This document shows positions 1 to 7,170 of a DNA stretch of 64,000 nt, piece after piece; positions within the stretch are counted from its first letter, which is position 1; each line of letters starts with the position of its first letter. The notes below the pieces were generated by a model that was not told the DNA's origin, made no database searches, and saw only the letters and a list, made by a program, of their open reading frames with translations. A program made the position numbers and the translations under genes. The stretch covers positions 5,304,501 through 5,368,500 of the forward strand of contig NZ_LT670844.1 of NCBI RefSeq assembly GCF_900141755.1, read 5' to 3'. The DNA is from Bradyrhizobium lablabi. GTDB lineage: Bacteria; Pseudomonadota; Alphaproteobacteria; Rhizobiales; Xanthobacteraceae.

Positions 1-869
1 TGACCGGCGCCGGCGAGGTGTCGCCGGTCGCCGTCCATAGCGGCGGCATTTTGTGCGCAACGTCCGATGGCGATCGCATCGTCATGGGCGGCGATGACGG
101 CAAGCTCGTCGCACTCGATGCCAACGGCGAGGTCGCGCTGCTGGCGACTGACCCAAAGCGGCGCTGGATCGATAATGTCGCGCTGCATGGTGATGGCGCG
201 GTGGCGTGGTCGGCCGGCAAGACCGCCTTTATCCGCAGCGGCAAGGGCGAAGAAAAATCGCTCGACGTGGCCTCCACCGTCGGCGGGCTTGCGTTTGCGC
301 CGAAGGGGCTGCGGCTCGCGGTCGCGCATTATAACGGCGTGACGCTCTGGTTTCCCAATATGGCGGCAAAGCCGGAAATCCTGGAATGGGCCGGCTCGCA
401 TCTTGCCGTCACCTTCAGCCCGGACAACAAATTCCTGGTCACCGCGATGCACGAGCCGGCGCTGCACGGCTGGCGGCTTGCGGACAGCCGGCACATGCGT
501 ATGACCGGCTATCCCGGCCGCGTCCGCTCGATGTCGTGGAGCGCCGGCGGCAAGGCGCTTGCGACCTCAGGCGCCGATGCCGTGATCATGTGGCCGTTTG
601 CCAGCAAGGACGGCCCGATGGGCAAGGAGCCGGCGATGCTGGCCCCGCTGCAGGCGCGCGTCTCCGCCGTCGCCTGCCATCCGAAGCAGGACGTTCTTGC
701 GACCGGCTATAGCGACGGCACCATTTTGATGGTGCGCATCACCGACGGCGCCGAAATCCTGGTGCGCCGGCGCGGCACCGCGGCGGTTTCGGGGCTGGCC
801 TGGAACGCCAGGGGGACGCTATTGGCGTTTGCCCTCGAGGACGGCGAGGCCGGCCTGTTGGACCTCTAA
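1..869 (+). CDS. WD40 repeat protein (5' end outside window)
   Basis: The frame is open from base 3 to the TAA at 867-869, so the window begins inside the gene. At least 288 residues are present. They fall into about six units of roughly 40 residues, each with a hydrophobic strand, a GxD-type turn and a closing W/F position, for example VTFSPDNKFLVT, MSWSAGGKALATSG and VACHPKQDVLATGYSDG. This is the pattern of a WD40 beta-propeller, a scaffold for protein-protein contacts. No enzymatic domain is fused in the visible part. The partner is unknown. A GTG at 18 could be read as a start, but the frame continues upstream without a stop, so I treat the gene as truncated by the window edge. Confidence 0.85.
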   Translation, partial: TGAGEVSPVAVHSGGILCATSDGDRIVMGGDDGKLVALDANGEVALLATDPKRRWIDNVALHGDGAVAWSAGKTAFIRSGKGEEKSLDVASTVGGLAFAPKGLRLAVAHYNGVTLWFPNMAAKPEILEWAGSHLAVTFSPDNKFLVTAMHEPALHGWRLADSRHMRMTGYPGRVRSMSWSAGGKALATSGADAVIMWPFASKDGPMGKEPAMLAPLQARVSAVACHPKQDVLATGYSDGTILMVRITDGAEILVRRRGTAAVSGLAWNARGTLLAFALEDGEAGLLDL

Positions 870-870
870 A

Positions 871-915
871 GCATGATCCGGAAAAGTGGGTACCGGTTTT
901 CCGAAAAGATCATGC
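871..915. repeat. Palindromic intergenic repeat, family A
   Basis: A 45-bp imperfect palindrome starting GCATGATCCGGAAAAGTGG and ending in the reverse complement. The same unit occurs twice at 22396-22497. It follows the WD40 stop codon directly, so a folded mRNA 3' end is possible. Confidence 0.85.
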
Positions 916-929
916 TCAGACAAACAGAT

Positions 930-968
930 AGAGCGGGATGACGATTCGAAGAAAAGTCATCACGCTCT
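930..968. repeat. Short inverted repeat
   Basis: AGAGCGGGATGAC and GTCATCACGCTCT form near-complementary arms around a 13-base centre. It sits just after the family A palindrome and may belong to the same composite intergenic element. Confidence 0.6.
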
Positions 969-1049
969 AGCGGCCGGACTTGGTTGCGTTTGCCGGTTCC
1001 CTGGGGAACAATGGGTTCCAACGTCCGTTGATCTCCGAGGTGATTTGCG

Positions 1050-1391
1050 GTGAACGAGATGTCTTCGGACGAAGCAAAGCGCGCTTACAGGCAAGACATG
1101 CTGCTCGCGTCCGCGTTGGTCGTGGCGGGGCTAGCGCTAGCAGCTCTTTCCTTGGTCCAGATTGCAGCCGGCGATCGGCAGCTCGCGCAGGCGACGCCGC
1201 CCTTGCAATCCTCGCCCGCGCCTTCGCCCTCGAATACCCCGCCCGCGGAATCAAAGCCCGGCGGCGAGCGCCCGACCACGCCGGCGCCCGAGCCCGCCCG
1301 CCCCGATCCGCAGGCGCAAAAGGACGGCACCAGGCGCACGCTGCCACCGGCGCCGGCGGAAAAGATGGCGCCGCCAATTCCGCAGAAATAA
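1050..1391 (+). CDS. Hypothetical single-pass membrane protein with Pro-rich tail
   Basis: A 113-residue protein from a GTG at 1050; an ATG at 1059 (MSSDEAKRAY) is an equally possible start. Residues about 18-40 form one hydrophobic helix (LLASALVVAGLALAALSLV). The rest, about 70 residues, is rich in Pro, Ala and Lys/Arg and looks disordered. Short positive N-terminus, one helix and a long disordered tail suggest an inner-membrane protein with the tail in the periplasm. No family is recognised. It stands alone between two intergenic repeats and upstream of acetoacetate decarboxylase. Confidence 0.6.
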   Translation: MNEMSSDEAKRAYRQDMLLASALVVAGLALAALSLVQIAAGDRQLAQATPPLQSSPAPSPSNTPPAESKPGGERPTTPAPEPARPDPQAQKDGTRRTLPPAPAEKMAPPIPQK

Positions 1392-1397
1392 CCCACC

Positions 1398-1479
1398 GTC
1401 ATTCCGGGGCGATGCGAAGCATCGAACCCGGAATCTCGAGATTCCGGGCTCATCGCTGCGCGATGCCCCGGAATGACGG
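1398..1479. repeat. Palindromic intergenic repeat, family B
   Basis: Begins GTCATTCCGGGGC and ends GCCCCGGAATGAC, with an inner palindrome around CCGGAATCTCGAGATTCCGG. Related copies lie at 23984-24104 and 42212-42288, and a degenerate one at 35877-35938. Confidence 0.85.
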
Positions 1480-1579
1480 GCCTGTGACAGGGAGACCGCC
1501 GCTGCCGATTTTCCGGCCTCGATTGTTGCCGCCAGCTGCCGCATAATCGCGTTCCGCGCGGCAACACAAGAGGCAGGCA

Positions 1580-2320
1580 ATGAAGATCGAGGATGTCAGG
1601 AAAACCGCCTATTCGATGCCGCTGACCAATCCGGCGTTTCCGCCCGGTCCCTACCGGTTCTTCAACCGCGAATATTTCGTCATCACCTACCGCACCGATC
1701 CGGAAGCGCTCGCCGCCGTGGTGCCGGAGCCGCTCGAGATCACCGACTCCGTCGTCAAATATGAATTCATCCGCATGCCCGACTCTACGGGCTTCGGCGA
1801 CTACACCGAAACCGGGCAGGTGATCCCGGTCCGCCTCAACGGCGAGGACGGTGCCTATACCCATGCGATGTATCTGGACGACGAAGGGCCGATCGCTGGC
1901 GGCCGCGAGCTCTGGGGATTTCCAAAGAAACTTGCGAGGCCGAAAATCGAAGTCGAGAGCGATGTGCTGGTCGGGACGCTGCATTACGGCTCGGTGCTCT
2001 GCGCCTCCGCCACCATGGGCTACAAGCACCGCCCCGCCGATCATGACGCCGTGCTCAAAAGCATGAAGGCACCGAATTTCATCCTCAAGATCATCCCGCA
2101 TGTCGACGGATCCCCACGGATCTGCGAATTGGTGCGCTTCAACCTCGAGGACATCACCCTGAAAGAATCATGGACCGGCCCCTCAGCCCTCGGCCTGTTT
2201 CCCCACGCGCTCTGCGACGTAGCCAAACTGCCGGTGCGCGAAGTGATCTCCGCGCTGCATTTCAAGGCCGACCTCACGCTCGGGCTGGGGAGCGTGGCGT
2301 TCGATTATATGAAGAAGTGA
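1580..2320 (+). CDS. adc: Acetoacetate decarboxylase
   Basis: Converts acetoacetate to acetone and CO2 through a Schiff base on lysine. The 246-residue length fits the family. The signature [11 protein letters not shown] lies at residues 108-117; the two lysines at 116-117 correspond to the pair in clostridial enzymes whose first member forms the Schiff base. N-terminal PPGPYRF and the VPEPLEI segment are also typical. The start ATG at 1580 is preceded by AGAGGCAGGCA, a fair Shine-Dalgarno. No CoA-transferase is next to it, so its role may be acetoacetate disposal or action on another beta-keto acid, as in the wider ADC-like superfamily. Confidence 0.92.
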   Translation: MKIEDVRKTAYSMPLTNPAFPPGPYRFFNREYFVITYRTDPEALAAVVPEPLEITDSVVKYEFIRMPDSTGFGDYTETGQVIPVRLNGEDGAYTHAMYLDDEGPIAGGRELWGFPKKLARPKIEVESDVLVGTLHYGSVLCASATMGYKHRPADHDAVLKSMKAPNFILKIIPHVDGSPRICELVRFNLEDITLKESWTGPSALGLFPHALCDVAKLPVREVISALHFKADLTLGLGSVAFDYMKK

Positions 2321-2365
2321 GCTGCGCGCGCCGGACAGCCGCGGCGAGCAAAATCTTTCACGTTC

Positions 2366-2490
2366 GTCATGGCCGGGCTTGTCCCGGCCATCCACGTCTT
2401 GGCCGCAAGCAAGAAAGACGTGGATGCCCGGCATCGCAGACAAGTTTACGCAGTCTGCGCGAGGCAGACTGCTACGGCCGGGCATGACGG
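2366..2490. repeat. Palindromic intergenic repeat, family C
   Basis: Starts GTCATGGCCGGGCTTGTCCC, has ATCCACGTCTT and its inverted partner AAGACGTGGATGCCCGG, and ends GGCCGGGCATGACGG. Copies of the same family are at 37662-37751 and inside 56246-56442; a related one is at 39635-39793. Fills the gap between the convergent adc and hss genes. Confidence 0.85.
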
Positions 2491-2509
2491 TGAGGGGCGT
2501 TGTTCGCCT

Positions 2510-3946
2510 CTACCTAACCAGCACGTTCCGAAACTGCCACGGATCGCTTTCGTCAATGTCTTCCGGGAACAATCCCGGCCGGTCGGTGAGCGGGGTCCAG
2601 TCGGTGTAAAAGCCCTTTACCGGGCCGAGATACGGCCGCTGGATTTCGAGGCAGCGGTGGAAATCCATTTCGTCGGCCTCGACGATGCCTTCATTCGGAT
2701 TTTCCAGCGCCCAGACCATGCCGGCCAGCACCGCCGACGACACCTGCATGCCGGTGGCGTTCTGGTACGGCGCGAGTTTGCGGGTTTCCTCGACGGACAA
2801 CTGCGAGCCGTACCAATAGGCGTTCTTGGCGTGGCCGTAGAGCAGCACGCCGAGTTCGTCGATGCCGTCCTCGATTTCGTTCTCGGTGAGGATTCGCCAC
2901 GACAGCTGCATTTTGCCGGCGGCGCCGAACAGTTCGTGCACCGATAACACCGCGTCGTTTGTTGGATGATAGGCGTAGTGGCAGGTCGGGCGGTAAATCA
3001 CCTTGCCGCCGTCGCGCACCGTGAAATAATCGGCGATCGAGATCGACTCATTGTGGGTAACGAGGAAGCCATATTGTGCGCCCGGCGTTGGACACCATGA
3101 GCGCACGCGGGTGTTGGCACCGGCCTGCAGCAGATAGATCGCCGCGCCGCAGCCGTACTCATGGGTTCGGCCATTGTCCGGCATCCATGTTTCATGCGTG
3201 CCCCAGCCGAGTTCGGCCGGCTGCATGCCTTCGGACACGAAGCCTTCAACCGACCAGGTGTTGACGAACACGTTCATCGGCTTCGGTTTCTTCGCGCGCT
3301 GGGTGTCGCGTTCGGCGATATGGATGCCCTTGACGCCGAGCTTGTGGGCGAGCTCGCCCCAGCCTTCGCGGCTCTTCGGCTCGTTGAAGGGCGTATTGGT
3401 GTCGCGCGCGATGTCGAGCAGCGCCTGCTTGACGAACCAGGACACCATGCCCGGATTGGCGCCGCAGGTGGAGACCGCGGTCGGCCCGCCCGGGCTCTTG
3501 TGCTTGGCCGCGAGCAGGGTCTCGCGCAGCGCGTAATTGGAGCGCTTCTCGGTCCCGATATTCTTGTCGAAATAGAAGCCGAGCCACGGCTCGATCACTG
3601 TGTCGATATAGAGCGCGCCGATCTCCCGGCACAGCGTCATGATATCGACCGAGGAGGTGTCGACCGACAGATTGACGCAAAAGCCCTGGCCGCCGCCCTG
3701 GGTCAATAGCGGCACCAAGGTTTCGCGATAATTGTCTTTTGTCACCGCCTGCTTGATGAAACGCACGCCGTGCTGCTTGGCGAGTTCGCCATCCTCGTGC
3801 GGATCGATGATGACAAAGCGGGATTTGTCATAGGCGAAATGCCGTTCGATCAGCGGCAGCGTGCCCTTGCCGATCGAGCCGAAGCCGATCATGACAATGG
3901 GGCCGGAAATCTTCGCATGGATCTGCTGATCGGATGGGCTCATCAT
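2510..3946 (-). CDS. hss: Homospermidine synthase
   Basis: Makes sym-homospermidine from two putrescines (or putrescine and spermidine) using NAD+ as a transient hydride carrier. The 478-residue length and the N-terminal Rossmann motif GFGSIGKG at residues 21-28 match the bacterial deoxyhypusine-synthase-unrelated Hss family. Further family stretches include VSTCGANPGMVSWFVKQAL and TFHEYGCGAAIYLLQAG-like text in the middle. The start codon is preceded by CTGGAGATAC, a good ribosome site. Ornithine decarboxylase, which supplies putrescine, lies about 1 kb upstream on the same strand, so the block is a short polyamine pathway ornithine to putrescine to homospermidine. Confidence 0.95.
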   Translation of the reverse strand: MMSPSDQQIHAKISGPIVMIGFGSIGKGTLPLIERHFAYDKSRFVIIDPHEDGELAKQHGVRFIKQAVTKDNYRETLVPLLTQGGGQGFCVNLSVDTSSVDIMTLCREIGALYIDTVIEPWLGFYFDKNIGTEKRSNYALRETLLAAKHKSPGGPTAVSTCGANPGMVSWFVKQALLDIARDTNTPFNEPKSREGWGELAHKLGVKGIHIAERDTQRAKKPKPMNVFVNTWSVEGFVSEGMQPAELGWGTHETWMPDNGRTHEYGCGAAIYLLQAGANTRVRSWCPTPGAQYGFLVTHNESISIADYFTVRDGGKVIYRPTCHYAYHPTNDAVLSVHELFGAAGKMQLSWRILTENEIEDGIDELGVLLYGHAKNAYWYGSQLSVEETRKLAPYQNATGMQVSSAVLAGMVWALENPNEGIVEADEMDFHRCLEIQRPYLGPVKGFYTDWTPLTDRPGLFPEDIDESDPWQFRNVLVR

Positions 3947-4055
3947 GTATCTCCAGAAAGAAAAAAGGTATCAGGCGGCGCGGCGCTTCAGGGCTCGATC
4001 TCAGGGGCTCCACGCGGTTTACGGGCTTTTCCCGGATACGCGCAACCCTTGCATA

Positions 4056-4238
4056 TCAGGGGGAACGCTGTGTGACGTCTTGGGCGACGTCTTGGCGCGG
4101 CGCTGCGGTCGAGCCCCAGCGGCGCGCAAAAATGTCCCTGACGATCATGACGGCGAGCATGATCATCAGGACGGTGGTGACGGCGCGGCGGAGGCGCGAA
4201 GGCGCAGCATCGCGCGTGGTGGGCAAGCTCTTCGACAT
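4056..4238 (-). CDS. Small single-pass membrane protein, 60 aa
   Basis: Not an obvious call because a longer frame runs through it, but the ATG at 4238 lies 11 bases after the stop of the GNAT gene on the same strand. The 60-residue product has a basic N-terminus (RLRRA), one hydrophobic helix (VTTVLMIMLAVMIVRDIFA) and a short polar tail. Close spacing suggests co-transcription with the acetyltransferase. No function is known. The alternative is that it is only the tail of a shadow frame of the GNAT gene; the independent start and sensible topology argue for a real gene. Confidence 0.55.
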   Translation of the reverse strand: MSKSLPTTRDAAPSRLRRAVTTVLMIMLAVMIVRDIFARRWGSTAAPRQDVAQDVTQRSP

Positions 4239-4249
4239 GATGCTTGGCG

Positions 4250-4852
4250 TCAGGCGGCGCGCGGCGCGGCTAGCTGCGCCTTCTTGGCGCGCGATGCCTT
4301 GATTTTCGGCAGCGAGCGGCCGCCCGGCACCACCATCCCCGAGGCGCCGTCGAGCGCGCCATCGGATAGTTCGAGGCCGAGCAGGCGGTCGCGTTCGAAC
4401 GGACCCGGCAGCGACAATCCGCCGGTCTTGGCCGCCGAGAAGCCGAAGCGGGCGTAGTAGGGCGCGTCTCCCAGCAGGATAACCGCGCGATGGCCGCGCA
4501 CTTCGGCGGCGATCAGCGCGTGCTTTATCAGTGCGGCGCCGACCCCGAGCTTGCGGCACGAGGGGTGAACCGCCAGCGGGCCGAGCACCAGCGCCGAGAT
4601 ATCCCCAGCGCTGACGTGCCACAACCGCAGCGTCCCGACCAGCCGGCCCTGCGCCAAGGCCGAAAACGCAAGGCCTTCGGCGGGCGTGTGTCCGTCGCGC
4701 AGGCGCTGGCAGGTGCGCAGTTGGCGGTTTTCGCCAAAGCAGGCATCAAGCAGCGCTTCGCGCGCAACGACATCCGAGGCTCGTTCCGCACGGATCGCGA
4801 ACGGAGCGGCATCGCCGTTGTGGGCAATCTGGGTCTTCCGCAATTGGATCAT
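4250..4852 (-). CDS. GNAT family N-acetyltransferase
   Basis: A 200-residue protein with a GNAT fold at residues about 17-170. Motif A is visible as LGPLAVHPSCRKLGVGAAL, with the acetyl-CoA pyrophosphate loop R-x-x-G-x-G/A at residues 100-106. Motif B follows as VILLGDAPYYARFGF. The YYARFGF ending resembles the YhbS-type branch of the family. It transfers an acetyl group from acetyl-CoA to an amine; the acceptor cannot be told from sequence. It lies between odc and hss on the same strand, so a polyamine or related amine acceptor is possible but is inference only. Confidence 0.85.
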   Translation of the reverse strand: MIQLRKTQIAHNGDAAPFAIRAERASDVVAREALLDACFGENRQLRTCQRLRDGHTPAEGLAFSALAQGRLVGTLRLWHVSAGDISALVLGPLAVHPSCRKLGVGAALIKHALIAAEVRGHRAVILLGDAPYYARFGFSAAKTGGLSLPGPFERDRLLGLELSDGALDGASGMVVPGGRSLPKIKASRAKKAQLAAPRAA

Positions 4853-4926
4853 GGCACGTCAGTCCTCGCTGCCACCGGCGGTAAGCGCCGGCGGAGCGTT
4901 GTCAGCAAATTCGCAAATGAAGGGAT

Positions 4927-4948
4927 GGGAGCCGGCGGACCGGCTCCC
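4927..4948 (-). terminator. Hairpin after odc (terminator-like, no U tract)
   Basis: GGGAGCCGG and CCGGCTCCC form a perfect 9-bp stem with a four-base loop, 28 bases past the odc stop codon. No run of T follows, so it may act as an mRNA 3' stabiliser or a weak terminator rather than a full intrinsic terminator. Confidence 0.55.
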
Positions 4949-4976
4949 GGGTTATCTTGGCCCTAAAGAGGCCGCC

Positions 4977-6119
4977 TCAGATGTGGTAGGTCCGCAGCGG
5001 CGGGAAGCCGTTGAATGCCACCGACGAGTAGGTCGACGTATACGCCCCGGTCCCCTCGATCAGCAGCTTGTCGCCGATCTCGAGCGTCACCGGCAGCGGG
5101 TACGGCAGCTTCTCGTACAAGACGTCGGCGGAATCGCAGGTGGGCCCAGCGAGCACGCACGGCGTCATTTCCGCACCGTCATGCGGGGTGCGGATGGCGT
5201 AGCGGATCGACTCGTCCATCGTCTCGGCGAGACCGCCGAACTTGCCGATGTCGAGATACACCCAGCGCACCTCGTCCTCGTCGCTCTTTTTCGAGATCAG
5301 AACGACTTCGGTCTCGATGATGCCGGCATTTCCGACCATGCCGCGGCCCGGCTCGATGATGGTCTCCGGGATCTGGTTGCCGAAATGCTTGCGCAGCGCA
5401 CGGAAGATCGACCGGCCGTACTGCACGACCGGCGGCACGTCCTTGAGGTACTTGGTCGGGAATCCACCGCCCATGTTGACCATGGACAGGTTGATGCCCC
5501 GCTCGGCGCAGTCGCGGAACACGCTCGAGGCCATCGCCAGCGCGCGGTCCCACGCCTTCACCTTGCGCTGCTGCGAGCCGACATGGAACGAGATGCCGTA
5601 CGGCTCCAGCCCTAGGCGCTTGGCCGCATCGAGCACCTCGACCGCCATCTCCGGATCGCAGCCGAACTTGCGCGACAGCGGCCATTCGGCGCCTGCGCAA
5701 TCGTAGAGAATGCGGCAGAACACTTTTGAGCCGGGGGCGGCTCGGGCGATCTTCTCGACTTCCGCGGTGCAGTCGACCGAGAACAGGCGAATCCCGAGCG
5801 CGAAGGCGCGGGCGATGTCACGCTCCTTCTTGATCGTATTGCCATAGGAGACGCGCTCCGGCGACGCCCCGGCGGCCAGCGCCATCTGGATCTCGGCCAC
5901 CGACGCGCAGTCGAAGCACGAGCCCATCGAGGCCAATAGCGACAGCACTTCCGACGCAGGATTAGCCTTCACCGCGTAGAACACGCGGCTATCCGGCAGC
6001 GCCTTGGCAAAACTCTGGTAGTTGTCGCGCACGACTTCGAGGTCGACGACGAGGCACGGCTCGACGTCATGGCCCTCGTTCCGGCGGTTGCGCAGGAATT
6101 CCTGAATACGTTCGGTCAT
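4977..6119 (-). CDS. odc: Ornithine (lysine/ornithine) decarboxylase, PLP fold III
   Basis: Decarboxylates ornithine to putrescine with PLP. The 380-residue product starts at the ATG at 6119, chosen because GGAGGG sits 4 bases upstream; the frame stays open further but without a ribosome site. Motifs of the alanine-racemase-fold group IV family are all present: PLP lysine K51 in YAVKAN, H179 in FHVGSQ, the phosphate-binding MGGGF at 216-220, EPGRGMVG at 256-263, and the cross-dimer substrate-binding CDSADV at 328-333. Substrate may extend to lysine, as in some members. It feeds homospermidine synthase downstream and has a long structured leader upstream. Confidence 0.93.
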   Translation of the reverse strand: MTERIQEFLRNRRNEGHDVEPCLVVDLEVVRDNYQSFAKALPDSRVFYAVKANPASEVLSLLASMGSCFDCASVAEIQMALAAGASPERVSYGNTIKKERDIARAFALGIRLFSVDCTAEVEKIARAAPGSKVFCRILYDCAGAEWPLSRKFGCDPEMAVEVLDAAKRLGLEPYGISFHVGSQQRKVKAWDRALAMASSVFRDCAERGINLSMVNMGGGFPTKYLKDVPPVVQYGRSIFRALRKHFGNQIPETIIEPGRGMVGNAGIIETEVVLISKKSDEDEVRWVYLDIGKFGGLAETMDESIRYAIRTPHDGAEMTPCVLAGPTCDSADVLYEKLPYPLPVTLEIGDKLLIEGTGAYTSTYSSVAFNGFPPLRTYHI

Positions 6120-6120
6120 A

Positions 6121-6575
6121 GCACCCTCCAAACGGCCCAGCGACGGGACGCGTTCAAATGTGATCTCGGATAAGAGCGCTTCGGCCACATCGCGCGATGG
6201 AGGCGCAACGAGGCCAAATGACTCAAACCGAATTGTGCTGCCGTGGATTGGTTGGGAATGATCCCGCCCGCACACCTGGCAATGAAGGACAAGCCTCTTC
6301 GGTATTCGCGCCGGCTGGTGGAGAGCCGGCAGAGACCAAAAAAGCCCGATCCGTCGTTGCTTTAAGTCGCGTCCCCCGTTGAGAACGAGGTGCGCCGGTT
6401 CGCCTCCGGCTGCCAGTCACGGTTGCAAGGAGCGAAGAGACCTTCAACGGCATCTCTTGAGAGAGGTGCTGGCCTCTTAAGTCTCGCGACTTAAGCGACC
6501 CTCGGTTCTTCATCCCTTGGCGGCTGTCCGGCCTCTTGTCCGGATACCTACCGACTGACACACGACCACAGGCAC
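6121..6575 (-). ncRNA. Structured odc leader, speF-type candidate with alternative helices
   Basis: The minus-strand leader of odc spans about 450 bases. It contains the hairpin CTTAAGTC-GCGA-GACTTAAG (plus-strand 6476-6495). The loop-side half of this hairpin, TTAAGTCGC (6486-6494), is also perfectly complementary over 9 bases to GCGACTTAA further down the leader (6362-6370), so the two pairings exclude each other. A second stem GCCGGCT/AGCCGGC lies at 6310-6330, right after a run of six U. Alphaproteobacterial ornithine decarboxylase genes are known to carry a conserved leader (speF motif). I assign it to that class by position and architecture; covariance-model matching was not possible here. 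Confidence 0.65.
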
Positions 6576-6601
6576 GTGCGAAATTGGGCAGTTCCGCAAA
6601 T

Positions 6602-6630
6602 AAGCGTTTTGACTCTGCTATGCAAGAATT
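6602..6630 (-). promoter_or_regulatory. Possible promoter for the odc leader
   Basis: On the minus strand TTGCAT and TTATTT are separated by 16 bases in an AT-rich stretch just upstream of the structured leader. The match to the sigma-70 consensus is only moderate, and position is the main argument. Confidence 0.35.
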
Positions 6631-6781
6631 TTTTTAGGCTGCGGCAAAATTTCCCTAACAGGTGCTTGCGACACAGCGCACCGCGCGCGCTCGCGGCGTT
6701 GAAAATGAACAGGCGTTAAGATTTTCTCGTGAAGCACGAGCGTTCGAGGCAAGAGCGCGCGGCGTGTCGCTCGAAGTTAGC

Positions 6782-7042
6782 CTACGCGCGCCGCGTAAAC
6801 GGCTCGACGCGCTGCGCCGCGCGGATGAAGGCCGCCATCACGAACACACCGAGCGCGAACAGCACGGCTTGGAGGATGTGCGCGCCGGTGTCGTCGAGGC
6901 CGAACAGGATCGCGAGCGCCCAGCCGCCGGCAAACGCGGCGCCGAACACCTCGGCGCCGATCAGGATCGCCGCGCTGATGACGGTGACGACGCTGGGCCA
7001 AACGATCTGGCGGGGGCTTTTCGGAGAGGTCAGTGAATCCAT
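6782..7042 (-). CDS. Hypothetical two-helix membrane protein, 86 aa
   Basis: Starts at the ATG at 7042 (MDSLTSPKSPRQ), with AGGA about 10 bases upstream. Two hydrophobic segments are visible, about residues 13-36 (IVWPSVVTVISAAILIG..) and 44-72 (WALAILFGLDDTGAHILQAVLFALG..), ending in a short basic tail. No known domain. It is divergent from the M3 peptidase gene. The bases between 6576 and 6781 hold no other gene that I can see. Confidence 0.65.
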   Translation of the reverse strand: MDSLTSPKSPRQIVWPSVVTVISAAILIGAEVFGAAFAGGWALAILFGLDDTGAHILQAVLFALGVFVMAAFIRAAQRVEPFTRRA

Positions 7043-7170
7043 GGATGGGGTCCTGTTGAGGGCCGCAATCTCTCCGAAAAGTGCGCTGCTATCAAGCGCA
7101 AAAGGCCCAAAAAAGCCCCACCGCGTGGTATAGATTCCTCCCACATTTGGGACACAAAACGGGATTCGCG

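Noticed and set aside
4977..6275. 432-residue version of ornithine decarboxylase
   Set aside because: The extra 52 codons cover the leader and its GGAGGG ribosome site; the 380-residue form matches the family length and start.
6338..6345. Intrinsic terminator in the odc leader at GGGCTTTTTT
   Set aside because: No local stem with a matching GCCC precedes the U run; the nearby GCCGGCT stem follows it. It may matter for the switch but is not a standard terminator.
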